The position numbers were made by a program, and so were the translations under genes. From Desulfoluna limicola (GTDB lineage: Bacteria; Desulfobacterota; Desulfobacteria; Desulfobacterales; Desulfolunaceae), in assembly GCF_021654575.1 (NCBI RefSeq), contig NZ_AP024488.1, positions 1,922,001 to 1,986,000 on the forward strand: a stretch of 64,000 nt of DNA. Direction: 5' to 3'. Under the pieces are notes generated by a model. That model did no database searches, was not told the origin of the DNA, and saw only the letters and a program-made list of their open reading frames with translations. Position 1 is the stretch's first letter. Each line of letters begins with the position of its first letter. This document shows, one piece after another, positions 27,042-36,868 of the stretch.

Positions 27042-27802
27042 CAGAGCCTCTCAAATCCGTATTTGTGAAATATGTTGCCTGCCTGCTCTCCTGAGAGAAA
27101 ATCCATGAATGCTCTCACGGCAGGGCGATCCCCATCTTTGGTGATGGCGGCAGGGTAGGTGATGGGAGGATGCGATGAGGCAGGGAACCCCCCTGCCACC
27201 TGTACTTTTTTGCTTATCTTCACATCGGTGGCATAGACAATACCAAACGGAGTCTCCCCCCGTTCCACCAGCAAAAGGGCCGCCCGAACATCCTTGGAGT
27301 TTGAAACCCGGTCCTTTACCCCCTCCCACTGCCCAAGGCTTTGAAGTGCCTTTTCTGCATACATCCCTGCGGGAACGTGGGAGGCATCCCCCATGGCGAG
27401 GTACCCCCCTTTTAAGAGAGCGGTCAAATCCAGTTCTCCATCAATCACCACCGGAAATCCGGATCCTTCAGAGGAGATAAGAACTAGGCGGTTTGCAAGG
27501 AGTTGAACGCGCGACCCCGGTGCGATGGCCTTGCCCGCAGCGAGGTAATCCATCCACGTGACGTTCGCAGAGATATACACGTCGGCAGGTGCCCCGTTTT
27601 TTATCTGCTTGGCAAGGGTGGATGAGGAGGCAAAGGAGGTCTTGACAGTCACCGAATTCAAGGTGCTGTATAGCTCTGCCACCTCTGTGACGGCATTGGT
27701 GGTGGACGCGGCTGCAAACACGGTAATCTCGTCGGCCGCTGCCGCATTGCATCCGGCGATAATAAAAAGAAGCAGGCTTATTTTGAACAGTCGATTACAC
27801 AT
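27041..27802 (-). CDS. modA: Molybdate ABC transporter substrate-binding protein
   Basis: A 253-residue periplasmic binding protein that captures molybdate or tungstate. A short N-terminal signal ends with IIAGCNA, a lipobox-like sequence, so it may be lipid-anchored. The oxyanion-binding serines are in VFAAASTTNAV (about residue 30) and SFASSSTLAKQI (about 60), with ADVYISAN (about 74) and the closing PAAITKDGDRPAVRAFMDFL. AGGAGG five bases before the ATG at 27802 fixes the start; an upstream in-frame extension lies inside the GNAT gene and is rejected. The gene begins eight bases inside the end of the GNAT gene. Confidence 0.96.
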   Translation of the reverse strand: MCNRLFKISLLLFIIAGCNAAAADEITVFAAASTTNAVTEVAELYSTLNSVTVKTSFASSSTLAKQIKNGAPADVYISANVTWMDYLAAGKAIAPGSRVQLLANRLVLISSEGSGFPVVIDGELDLTALLKGGYLAMGDASHVPAGMYAEKALQSLGQWEGVKDRVSNSKDVRAALLLVERGETPFGIVYATDVKISKKVQVAGGFPASSHPPITYPAAITKDGDRPAVRAFMDFLSGEQAGNIFHKYGFERL

Positions 27803-28250
27803 ATTTCCTCCTGCACACCATGCGTGTTTCCCCCCAGCGCAGCTTCGTGTAGAACTTTTTGGCCTTTTTGTTTTGCGTATCGGCCAGAAGGTGAAGCCGC
27901 ATCGCCCCCTGCTCTCTTGCCCAGGTCTCGATGGAGGCAAGAAGCAGGGTGCCGATTCCTTTTCTTCTATGGTCTTCGTGCACGACGAGGTCCTCAACAA
28001 GGGCTGAAAGGCCCCCCATGGCTGTGGAGACTAGGCTTTGCGCACTGCACATCCCCACAACCACGCCCTTGATTTCGGCACAATGAATCACCGACGCCCC
28101 GCTTTCCAGAAGCATCATCAGACCCTGTGTCTGTTTTTCATGGTCGATGAGAAATTCTGTTTCAATTTTAAACAGCGCCCCGAGAAGACCGGCCAGGGCC
28201 GCCACATCGTCGGTGGTGGCCCGTCGCACATGACATTCGTGCAACCCCAT
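27795..28250 (-). CDS. GNAT family N-acetyltransferase
   Basis: A 151-residue GCN5-type acetyltransferase. The acetyl-CoA pyrophosphate loop is visible as VVHEDHRRKGIGTLLLASIE (about residues 90-109), preceded by the beta strands GVVVGMCSAQ and ALVEDLVV. The C-terminal NKKAKKFYTKLRW is typical. The substrate is unknown. It sits between the ferredoxin gene (4 bp away) and modA (8-bp overlap), so it is part of the nif/mod transcript. GNAT genes turn up near nif and mod genes in other anaerobes, but no role has been assigned that I can name. Confidence 0.9.
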   Translation of the reverse strand: MGLHECHVRRATTDDVAALAGLLGALFKIETEFLIDHEKQTQGLMMLLESGASVIHCAEIKGVVVGMCSAQSLVSTAMGGLSALVEDLVVHEDHRRKGIGTLLLASIETWAREQGAMRLHLLADTQNKKAKKFYTKLRWGETRMVCRRKYV

Positions 28251-28254
28251 CCCG

Positions 28255-28578
28255 TCACGCTTCCACAGCTTCTGAGATCAGAAACTCTTCAGCCACGGTT
28301 CCCTCCTCCAGGGCGTCCAGAATCGCGTCAATGGCCTCTTCGGAATCCACGCCGCCATACCAGTGGTTTTCCGGGTAGACAACCAACACGGGGCCCTGGT
28401 CACACTGCTTGAGGCACCCGGTGCTGGACAGCAGGACATCGCACATGCCCCGATCCAATATCTCCTCTTCCAGGTACTGAAGAAGCGACACAGAGCCCTT
28501 CTTGTGACAAATCCCCTGGGGTTCTCCTGACACTCTGTAACTTGCACACACGAATATATGATGTTTGGGGTTTTCCAT
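28255..28578 (-). CDS. Thioredoxin-like [2Fe-2S] ferredoxin
   Basis: A 107-residue ferredoxin of the Shethna/FdIV thioredoxin-fold type. The four cluster cysteines are C11 (FVCAS), C24 (GICHKKG), and the STGCLKQC pair (about residues 54 and 58). The family end VVYPENHWYGGVD is present. Such ferredoxins are often encoded in nif clusters and may pass electrons or help cofactor assembly. AAGGAG lies eight bases before the ATG. It is read after nifB on the minus strand, but a 476-bp repeat-rich gap separates the two. Confidence 0.94.
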   Translation of the reverse strand: MENPKHHIFVCASYRVSGEPQGICHKKGSVSLLQYLEEEILDRGMCDVLLSSTGCLKQCDQGPVLVVYPENHWYGGVDSEEAIDAILDALEEGTVAEEFLISEAVEA

Positions 28579-28609
28579 TTGTTGTCTCCTTGATGTAACG
28601 GTTAAACAT

Positions 28610-28690
28610 GCCTCCGGCGGCCCTGGCGGGGGCCAAACGTTTGCCTGATCTGAAAGGGTCGGTCTGATACACAGGGTTTTGGGTAAAACT
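28610..28690 (+). repeat. Composite repeat, left end, downstream of nifB
   Basis: GCCTCCGGCGGCCCTGGCGG, then GGGCCAAACGTTTGCC and TGATCTGAAAGGGT. The same TGATCTGAAAGGGTG tract occurs in the copy at 6094-6280, so the left module has a conserved second part. About 280 bp without recognisable genes separate it from the right half at 28970. Confidence 0.75.
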
Positions 28691-28969
28691 CATTCCCATG
28701 GTGTTGTATCGTCGCCCCCAACCCCTTGGAAGCGTAGGACAGTTCGCGCGACCAAAGGCCGTCATTTGCCCATGAAACAAGGGGGCATTCAGGGTGTGGT
28801 TTTGGTGCGTGGAACGCCCCCTCCGGGTTTCGGTGCTTCCTATGGTTCTGGGTGTTTGTCCGGCTGTTCGCATTGCATAGCCGGCATGGCCAGTTAACCC
28901 CTTTCGTGATGGGCACGGCACACCCGTTGCCTATCATGGGTCATTTATTCCACACCATGCCTGCCCCGG

Positions 28970-29053
28970 GCACAGCCCGTCAGCGAATGCGATCGGCCTG
29001 AGAAACGAAGGTCGGGAGCATTCGCAACCCAGCTTTCAAGGTGGCTCACCTTG
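28970..29053 (+). repeat. Composite repeat, right half truncated at the nifB stop
   Basis: AGCCCGTCAGCGAATGCGAT, loop region CCTGAGAAACGAAGG, GAGCATTCGCAACCCAG, then CTTTCAAGGTGGCTCACCTT. The usual terminus is missing: the sequence changes to nifB coding DNA one base before its stop codon at 29055. Confidence 0.8.
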
Positions 29054-29054
29054 T

Positions 29055-30374
29055 TCATCCACAGCCCATGCCCATGCCGGAGCACTCTTCTCCGCATTTT
29101 TTCGGGGTTCGCCGCACCATGGCATGGAGGCTTCGGCCCTCAAAAACCGAGCCAAGGGCTTCGTCGATGAGGCCTTCAATGACGTTTACGTCTATCCCTG
29201 TGCGCGACAGGGCTTTTTCAGGGGTCTCACCGATGCCGCTGACGAGAAGGGTGGAGCAGTCCGTAAGAACCTCGGAGAGCTGGTCCCAACGACTTGGCCC
29301 GGTTCCCGCCGAAGGCGTAGCTCGGGTATCCACGAGGACAAACCCGTCGTCACGCTTGCCGTAAATCATCAGCTCACGGGCCTCGCCCAGGTGCTGGTTC
29401 ACAAGTAGCCCTTCCATGCTGGCCACGGCGACATAGGGTCTCGTGCTGTCGGTCACCCGGCAGGTTTCTTTGGGCAGGTCCCATATTGAATCAGGGCGCT
29501 CCGGCATGCGTTCACACGCTTTGAGTTTTTCCATCAGGCCCTCGCTTGCCTCTTCTCCCAGGCACCCCACGGCATCGGCCCGGCATCTGGCGCAGTGCGT
29601 CATCTGTTTGATATAGAGACCGGCCTCCTTTCTCACAGCGGTCACAGCTGCCTTTGTGGGCTCTTTGATATGAGAAAATGAGGAGCCACTGTTTTCATGG
29701 AACGGGAGGCAGTTGAAGATATCTACACCGAGTGACGACACCTCTTTTGCCACATCGACGATGTGATCTTCATTGATCCCCGGAATCATGATGGCGTTTA
29801 CCTTCACCATAATCCCGGCGCTTTTCAGGGCCTTTATGGCTGCGAGCTGGCGCTCGATCAACAGAGCGGCCCCCTCTTCCGGGCCCACAACCCGCTTTCC
29901 GTCACGGACCCAGGCATACACCTTTGCTCCCACCGCAGGATCCACGGCGTTCACCGTCACCGTCACATGGCCGGTCTCAAGCTCAGCCAGCTCGTCAATG
30001 TACGGCGCGATCCCGAGACCGTTTGTGGCAAGACAAAGGAGGACCTCCGGGTGCGCCTGTCTCACCAGGCGCAGGGTCTCCATGGTCTGCTCCGGGTTTG
30101 CAAAGGGGTCGCCGGGGCCAGCGATGCCTACCACAGAGATGTTCTTCTTCTCCTCAAACACATGATCTAAATAAACCAGGGCCTGATACGGTGACAAAAC
30201 CCCACTGGTTACGCCGGGCCTGCTCTCGTTGACGCAGTCAAATTTCCGGTCGCAGAACCGGCACTGGATATTGCACCGTGGGGCCACCGGCAGGTGAACC
30301 CGCCCGAACTTTTTCCGGGCCTTTGCATTGAAGCAAGGATGATTGACGCTGTTTATGTCCATGTCTCGTTTCAT
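29055..30374 (-). CDS. nifB: Nitrogenase cofactor biosynthesis protein NifB
   Basis: NifB is the radical-SAM enzyme that builds NifB-co, the [8Fe-9S-C] core of FeMo-cofactor. In the 439-residue protein the SAM-cluster cysteines are C34, C38 and C41 (CNIQCRFC), and NHPCFN near the start and MTHCARCRADAVGCLGE (about 286) carry further cluster cysteines. Residues about 340-420 form the NifX-like domain, so this is the two-domain type. The protein ends in a cysteine/glycine tail (KKCGEECSGMGMGCG). AGGAGA six bases before the ATG at 30374 sets the start. A hairpin (30395-30413) lies 20-40 bases upstream of the start codon. The next gene upstream is nifK across a 435-bp spacer. Confidence 0.97.
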   Translation of the reverse strand: MKRDMDINSVNHPCFNAKARKKFGRVHLPVAPRCNIQCRFCDRKFDCVNESRPGVTSGVLSPYQALVYLDHVFEEKKNISVVGIAGPGDPFANPEQTMETLRLVRQAHPEVLLCLATNGLGIAPYIDELAELETGHVTVTVNAVDPAVGAKVYAWVRDGKRVVGPEEGAALLIERQLAAIKALKSAGIMVKVNAIMIPGINEDHIVDVAKEVSSLGVDIFNCLPFHENSGSSFSHIKEPTKAAVTAVRKEAGLYIKQMTHCARCRADAVGCLGEEASEGLMEKLKACERMPERPDSIWDLPKETCRVTDSTRPYVAVASMEGLLVNQHLGEARELMIYGKRDDGFVLVDTRATPSAGTGPSRWDQLSEVLTDCSTLLVSGIGETPEKALSRTGIDVNVIEGLIDEALGSVFEGRSLHAMVRRTPKKCGEECSGMGMGCG

Positions 30375-30394
30375 GGTTCTCTCCTGATATTTCG

Positions 30395-30413
30395 GCAGGG
30401 GATGATCCCCTGC
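30395..30413. repeat. Perfect inverted repeat in the nifB leader
   Basis: GCAGGGGA and TCCCCTGC form an 8-bp stem over a three-base loop, about 9 bases upstream of the nifB ribosome site. It could affect translation or mRNA stability, or be a dyad operator. No other copy was found in the window. Confidence 0.6.
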
Positions 30414-30423
30414 ACCCCATATG

Positions 30424-30474
30424 GCGAATGCGATACGGGTGACGTGAGTCGAAGGGTCTCTCCTCCGCATTCGC
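30424..30474 (+). repeat. Repeat fragment with GCGAATGCG / CGCATTCGC arms
   Basis: GCGAATGCGATACGG and CCTCCGCATTCGC flank a GAGTCGAAGGGTC centre. It is a diverged hairpin module of the composite repeat within the nifK-nifB spacer. Confidence 0.6.
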
Positions 30475-30748
30475 GCGAAGGGCACCGTAGCTCCCACACC
30501 TTCTCACGTGCCTTGCATGTTACTCATTGCTATGCATCGTGAAGCCTGAAGGTCGCTTCGTTTTCTTCGGGATTCTTCCCCTTGGGCCAGTGGAGGAATG
30601 CATTAACCGCACCCTGACGTCGTCTGTGGAATTTATGGTTCCAAGCAACCAGTCCTGAGACGAATTGCCCTGAGTACTGCGAGGGCAATTCGTCTCAACC
30701 ACCCGCCCTCAAACCGTCACACGTAACGCTTCCATGGCTTCCACTGGC

Positions 30749-30807
30749 GCAGCCCGTAAGCGAATGTGACGAACCCGAGGAACGAGGGCTCGGAGCATTC
30801 TCGAACC
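30749..30807 (+). repeat. Repeat hairpin module next to the nifK stop
   Basis: GCAGCCCGTAAGCGAATGTG, the loop CCCGAGGAACGAGGG and GAGCATTCTCGAACC. The conserved GCTTTCAAGGTGG block and terminus are absent. It ends three bases before the nifK stop codon (30810). Confidence 0.65.
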
Positions 30808-30809
30808 AG

Positions 30810-32186
30810 TTACATGACGAGTTCGAAGGATTCTTCGGGGGCGTCCCGGTCTTGCCTGTCGAGGAGCGCCCCGAGGATTTTTTCGAGGAGCCTCAAGCCG
30901 CCTTTGTATCCCACGGTGGGGAAGTAGGAGTGGCCGACCCGGTCGAGAATGGGGAAGCCGTGCCTGACAAAGGGGATGTCCTCGTCCCGTGCGATGTACT
31001 TGCCGTAGGTGTTTCCGATCAGAAGATCCACAGGGGTGTTCTTGATCCACTGGTGAAGCAGGAACATGTCTCCGTGGGCCTTGACGTTCACAGGGACCGG
31101 CAGGTCTTTGGTGATCGCCTGAATGGTCTCTGCGAACTGTTTTCCTGGGGTACCCGTCACAATATGGACGGGAATCATGTCCAGAGAGACGAGGAATTCC
31201 GTCAGGGAGATGAGCTGATCGGGGTCGCCGAACAGGGCCACCTTTTTGCCGTAGAAGTACTGCTGCATATCGGTCATGACATCCACCAGCTGTCCTCTTT
31301 CCCGTGTGATGGACTCAGGGACGTTGACGCCGGCGATTTTACGCAGGCTGTCGATGAACCGATCGGTGGCGGGCAGGCCGATGGGCAGTTCCAGGATGTC
31401 GCACGGCACCTTGAACTTGGTGTCGAGGAATTTCGCCGCAAGGGAAGAGGCAAAAGAACCCAAGGCGATGGTGCCCATGCTGTCCCCGGTGGATTTCATC
31501 TCTTCGACGGTGGTGCCGCCCTTGGGGTACATGTGGTACTTGCCGGTCTGGGGGCCGTTCAAGATCCCTGAGGTATCTGGAAACAGAACCGTTTTCACGC
31601 CCATTTCAGAGGAGAGGCGCTTGATTTCCTCCATGTCCGAGGGTTCGACGAACCCGGGGATGATGTTCACCTGGTCGAGTTTCTCCCCTGTTTTTTCGGC
31701 AAACCCGCTGACGATGCCCTTGCACATGTTGGAGAATCCGGTGACGTGGGACCCCACGTAGCTGGGGGTCGGGGCGTAAATCACGTATTTGCCTTCCGGG
31801 ACCTTGCCGTCGTCGTGGGCCTTCTGGACAATCTGGGTTAAATCATCCCCTATGGTTTCCGACAGGCATGTGGTATGAACAGAGACAATGTCGGGTTCAT
31901 AGATGGTAAACAAGTTGTCTATGGCCTGCAGCATGTTCGACTGACCACCGAAGACCGAAGACCCTTCGGTAAATGAGCTGGTTCCAGCCACGACGGGTTC
32001 TTTGTAGTGCCTTGTGAGGGTACTTCGATGGTACGAACAGCATCCCTGGGATCCATGGCTGTGGGGCATACAGCCATGGATTCCAAGGGATGCATACATG
32101 GCACCGATGGGCTGACAGGTTTTGGCAGGGTTGATCATCAACGCCTTTCTGTCTGCCAGTTCTGTGGGGGTATGTCGTAGAAGCAT
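30810..32186 (-). CDS. nifK: Nitrogenase molybdenum-iron protein beta chain
   Basis: NifK pairs with NifD to form dinitrogenase. The 458-residue protein is the short type found in Clostridium, methanogens and sulfate reducers, lacking the N-terminal extension of Azotobacter. P-cluster cysteine ligands are C24 (AKTCQPIGA), C49 (GSQGCCSY) and C107 (HTTCLSETIGDD). The start MLLRHTPTELADRKA is the family N-terminus; an in-frame TTG six bases upstream is ignored. It begins 41 bp after nifD. All key residues are intact. Confidence 0.98.
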   Translation of the reverse strand: MLLRHTPTELADRKALMINPAKTCQPIGAMYASLGIHGCMPHSHGSQGCCSYHRSTLTRHYKEPVVAGTSSFTEGSSVFGGQSNMLQAIDNLFTIYEPDIVSVHTTCLSETIGDDLTQIVQKAHDDGKVPEGKYVIYAPTPSYVGSHVTGFSNMCKGIVSGFAEKTGEKLDQVNIIPGFVEPSDMEEIKRLSSEMGVKTVLFPDTSGILNGPQTGKYHMYPKGGTTVEEMKSTGDSMGTIALGSFASSLAAKFLDTKFKVPCDILELPIGLPATDRFIDSLRKIAGVNVPESITRERGQLVDVMTDMQQYFYGKKVALFGDPDQLISLTEFLVSLDMIPVHIVTGTPGKQFAETIQAITKDLPVPVNVKAHGDMFLLHQWIKNTPVDLLIGNTYGKYIARDEDIPFVRHGFPILDRVGHSYFPTVGYKGGLRLLEKILGALLDRQDRDAPEESFELVM

Positions 32187-32227
32187 AATCAATCATCCTC
32201 TTTGTTCAGCGTTTTCATCCATTGCGA

Positions 32228-33886
32228 TTAGCCAAGGGCATAGGTCGCTGCAAGCTCAGGCTCTTTCTCCCAGGGGGCCTTCACATACGACCACACCTTG
32301 CTGTTGGTCATCCGGGAAATATCCCTGTAAAAATTGACGGCCCCTTTAAAACCCGCATAAGGGCCACCGTAGTCGTAGGAGTGGAGCTGCTTCATGGGCA
32401 CGCCACTTTTTTGAATGACGTACTTTTCCTTGATCCCCGCACAGAAAATATCCGGCTTGAGGGCTTCGATGAGTTTTTCAGTCTCGTACTGGCTGATATC
32501 GTCGATGACAAAGGTGTTGTTCTTCATGTCCTGGATCAACCCGCCGTACTCGCGGAATTCCACGCCCTTGGCCTCAATCTTCGCAAGCTCTTCCTCACTT
32601 TTTCTCTGGCGGTACTTCTCGGGGTCTTTCGTAACGGAAAGCTCTTCGATGTTTCTGGAGTCGGCATCGACTTTAATGGAGGGCAGCACCCGACGCCCCT
32701 CGTAGTCATCCCTGTGGCCGAATTCATAACCGGCCGAGACAGTGCGCATGCCCAGTTCGGCGAACAATTCCTGATAATGGTGGGCCCTGGAGCCGCCCAC
32801 AAAGAGCATGGCCAGCTTGCCCTCGCACAAGGCTCTTGCTTTCTCCATCTCCTCTTTCACCGGGGTGATCTCAGTGGCGATCACCTCTTCCACCCGAGCC
32901 ATGAGCTCTTCATCTTCAAAGTACTGGGCAATCTTTCTCAGGGATTTTGCGGTGGCCTCTGCGCCGATAAAGTTGATCTTCATCCAGGGCATCCCGTATT
33001 TTTCTTCCATCATCTCTGCCATGTAAGTAATGGAGCGATGGCACATGACGGCGTTCAGGTCAGCCGTATGGGAGTTTGCAAACTGCTCGATGGTGGAGTT
33101 TCCGCTGAAGGTAGAAATCAGGGAGATCCCGCACGCATCCAGGATGCGTTCGATCTCAAAGGCGTCCCCGCCGATATTGTACTCCCCCAGGAGGTTGATC
33201 CTGAACTTCCCTCCTTTGATGGTGTCGTCCAGGCCCACCACGTTTTTAAAGATGCCGTTGTTGGCGATGTGGTGACCTGCTGACTGACTCACCCCTTTGT
33301 AGCCTTCGCAGCTGAACCCGAAGATGTTGATGCCGAGCTTTTCTTTCATCTCCCGACAGACGGAGTGAATGTCATCACCGATGAGACCCACGGGGCAGGT
33401 GGAAAACACACTGATGGTCTCGGGATGAAAGATATCAAAGGCTTCCTGAATGGCCTGCTTGAGTTTTTTCTCCCCGCCGAAGACGATGTTTTCGTCCTGC
33501 ATGTCGGTGGTAAAGCAGTAGGTCATGTAGTTGGGTGCGTCATCGGACGGAGTGCTCGTCTGGTTTCGCCGGGTGAGCCAGGCGTAAAAGCTGCACCCCA
33601 CGGGGCCGTGGACGATGTTGATCACGTCCCTTGTGGGGCCAAGGATAACCCCTTTGCAGCCCGCGTAGCAGCACCCCCTCTGGGTCAGAATGCCGGGAAC
33701 CGTTCGTATGTTGGCCCCGATCTCGGGGATGGTGTTGCTGTCGCCGGGCTCATTGATGACAATCTGCTTGGCCCTTTTTCGCGCAACCTTGGTGGGGTAT
33801 TTTTCCAGGATCTCCGATTTGATCTTATGGAGATCCTTGTCGGTCGCCCTTTCCAGTACGACAGAGTCTGTGAGCGTAGAGTTCAT
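32228..33886 (-). CDS. nifD: Nitrogenase molybdenum-iron protein alpha chain
   Basis: NifD binds FeMo-cofactor and shares the P-cluster with NifK. P-cluster cysteines are C72 (QRGCCYAG), C98 (HGPVGCSF) and C164 (FSTCPVGLIGDD). Cofactor ligands are C282 (VMCHRSITY) and H502 (LHSYDYGGPY). The substrate-channel residues Q201 and H205 (GVSQSAGHHIAN) are also kept. At 552 residues it is the long form, with an insertion of roughly 50 residues near 395-445 as in clostridial and methanogen NifD. The ligand set and the absence of a nearby delta subunit gene argue for a Mo nitrogenase. GAGGG precedes the ATG. Confidence 0.98.
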   Translation of the reverse strand: MNSTLTDSVVLERATDKDLHKIKSEILEKYPTKVARKRAKQIVINEPGDSNTIPEIGANIRTVPGILTQRGCCYAGCKGVILGPTRDVINIVHGPVGCSFYAWLTRRNQTSTPSDDAPNYMTYCFTTDMQDENIVFGGEKKLKQAIQEAFDIFHPETISVFSTCPVGLIGDDIHSVCREMKEKLGINIFGFSCEGYKGVSQSAGHHIANNGIFKNVVGLDDTIKGGKFRINLLGEYNIGGDAFEIERILDACGISLISTFSGNSTIEQFANSHTADLNAVMCHRSITYMAEMMEEKYGMPWMKINFIGAEATAKSLRKIAQYFEDEELMARVEEVIATEITPVKEEMEKARALCEGKLAMLFVGGSRAHHYQELFAELGMRTVSAGYEFGHRDDYEGRRVLPSIKVDADSRNIEELSVTKDPEKYRQRKSEEELAKIEAKGVEFREYGGLIQDMKNNTFVIDDISQYETEKLIEALKPDIFCAGIKEKYVIQKSGVPMKQLHSYDYGGPYAGFKGAVNFYRDISRMTNSKVWSYVKAPWEKEPELAATYALG

Positions 33887-33952
33887 AATTTCCCTCGTTG
33901 TAGTTGGTTTATGCCTGCCTTTAAAGACATCATGGGGTCAGGCATCACCTGG

Positions 33953-34333
33953 TCAAACTTCATCCAGAACCGAATCTCCGTATTCCCCTGTGCGGATTCG
34001 AATGGCGTCCATGGCGGGCAGGACAAATATTTTTCCGTCGCCGGACTTGTTGGTGCGATTGACGCGAATGATGGTTTTCACCGCAGTCTCCACAAGAGTA
34101 TCGGGAAGCGTGACAAGAATGATCCGCTTGGGAATCAGCCGGTCGGTTTGCCCGAGTCGTGACACCGCCTCTTCGTAGCCAAGTTCGGCACCCTGAAGAA
34201 GGTCCATATCAACGATGCCTTTGCCTCGGCCCAGAACCTCCCTTGCCGTCATGGACGAGATCCCCGCATCCGCCAGGGCCCGTTTGGTCTGGTTCATCAT
34301 GTTCATTCGGATTATGGCGATCACCTCTTTCAT
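33953..34333 (-). CDS. nifI2: Nitrogenase P-II regulator NifI2
   Basis: A 126-residue P-II family protein. NifI1 and NifI2 act together to inhibit nitrogenase directly in response to 2-oxoglutarate and ATP, as shown in Methanococcus maripaludis. Features are MKEVIAIIRMNMMNQTKRAL, a T-loop region longer than in GlnB (residues about 38-62) and the C-terminal P-II signature GDGKIFVLP (about 98). The start codon overlaps the end of nifI1 by four bases, with GGAGG inside nifI1. Its position between nifH and nifD is the conserved place for nifI genes. Confidence 0.95.
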   Translation of the reverse strand: MKEVIAIIRMNMMNQTKRALADAGISSMTAREVLGRGKGIVDMDLLQGAELGYEEAVSRLGQTDRLIPKRIILVTLPDTLVETAVKTIIRVNRTNKSGDGKIFVLPAMDAIRIRTGEYGDSVLDEV

Positions 34334-34686
34334 ACGGAAACCTCCTCAAAGGAGCCGTCGGACAATTCACGGATCCCGGAGCTGATGGTGTAGCTCTCTT
34401 CCACCGGCGTGATGAAGATCTTTCCGTCGCCGAAGGCCCCCTTCTCACCGGATCGAGCCGCCTTCATGATGGTTTTTACGACGTAATCACGGTCCGAATC
34501 TTTGACCACGGTAAAGAGAAGCTCCTTGATGATCTCGTCGTAGGTCACCTCTCCGATCTTGATCCCCCGCTGCTTTCCTCGGCCCACCACCGAAAATCGG
34601 GTGATGGCAGGAAATCCGGCAGCCATAAGGGATGACAGCACATTGTTAACTTTTTCCGGTCGAACGATGGCTCGTATCAGTATCAT
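34330..34686 (-). CDS. nifI1: Nitrogenase P-II regulator NifI1
   Basis: A 118-residue P-II family protein, partner of NifI2 in post-translational switch-off of nitrogenase. It has MILIRAIVRPEKVNNVLSSL, the T-loop GRGKQRGIKIGEVTYDEI (about 36-53) and GDGKIFITPVEESYTI (about 87). It lacks the GlnB uridylylation tyrosine context. It sits 128 bp after nifH and overlaps nifI2. AAGGAG precedes the ATG. Confidence 0.95.
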   Translation of the reverse strand: MILIRAIVRPEKVNNVLSSLMAAGFPAITRFSVVGRGKQRGIKIGEVTYDEIIKELLFTVVKDSDRDYVVKTIMKAARSGEKGAFGDGKIFITPVEESYTISSGIRELSDGSFEEVSV

Positions 34687-34814
34687 GGTAAAATCTCTCC
34701 TTCGTCTAACGTCGATTTCATTGTGTTAAAAAAACCGTCCAAAGTTGCCGCCTTCAGCGCCACGGGCGCACGTTCAACTTTTTGCGGGTGCATCATAAAG
34801 GGATCACTCTATTG

Positions 34815-35807
<993 letters not shown>

Positions 35808-36353
35808 CTACCTAATAATTAACGGTTTAATTTATAATTACTCACTTCGTAACGTCGAAATCCCGATGGCTTGGGGTCACCCAACGACAACAAATTTGTA
35901 ACTAACTATATACGCACTTACATTTTCGTGAAAAACACTTAAACCCATTCTAAACAAAGCCTGACCGCGCCTCTCCGTGACAGCCCTTAACCCTCAATAT
36001 AAACGGTTTATTCCACAGCGGGCATGCGCCCTTTCAACCAACACAACGAACAGCACTCTATTTAATCGTAAGGTATAATAAGGCGGAACAACGTCAACGA
36101 TACGCCATCCTCTGAAGCCCCTGCCCTTTCAACGACACCCGTACGAACATCGCCACAGAACGACGCAGCCTTTCGATTGAACCATCGGCCCAAAGGAAGG
36201 CACATTTATGTCTTTTCACAAAGGGTTGCATACAATTTTGTAACATATGACCTTCACGCCAACACCCTACCCCCAGCAAGACCGCCATATAACAGCCACC
36301 ACATACCTTTTTTTACAGCGCCTTACACACCAAACACAAAAACCTCAGCACCG

Positions 36354-36369
36354 TGGCACGATGCTCGCA
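36354..36369 (+). promoter_or_regulatory. Sigma-54 (-24/-12) promoter of glnK-amtB
   Basis: TGGCACGATGCTCGCA agrees with TGGCAC-N5-TTGCA except for one T to C change and keeps the essential GG and GC pairs with correct spacing. It ends 60 bases before the glnK start codon. Confidence 0.75.
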
Positions 36370-36414
36370 TATCATACAACCATCACGCATCTCGGTTGGA
36401 TTTCCATTTACTGA

Positions 36415-36768
<354 letters not shown>

Positions 36769-36784
36769 GGAATGCTGAGAGAAA

Positions 36785-36820
36785 GCAGCTTTCAAGGTGG
36801 CTCACCTTGCCGCCGGAGGC
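36785..36820 (+). repeat. Composite repeat right block between glnK and amtB
   Basis: CAGCTTTCAAGGTGGCTCAC then CTTGCCGCCGGAGGC. Only the right 36 bases are present, 16 bases after the glnK stop and 48 before amtB, showing that the right module can occur alone. Confidence 0.85.
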
Positions 36821-36868
36821 CTCGTTTATTTTTTACGCAGCCCCTAATTGACCAAGGAGAAGAGAAAG

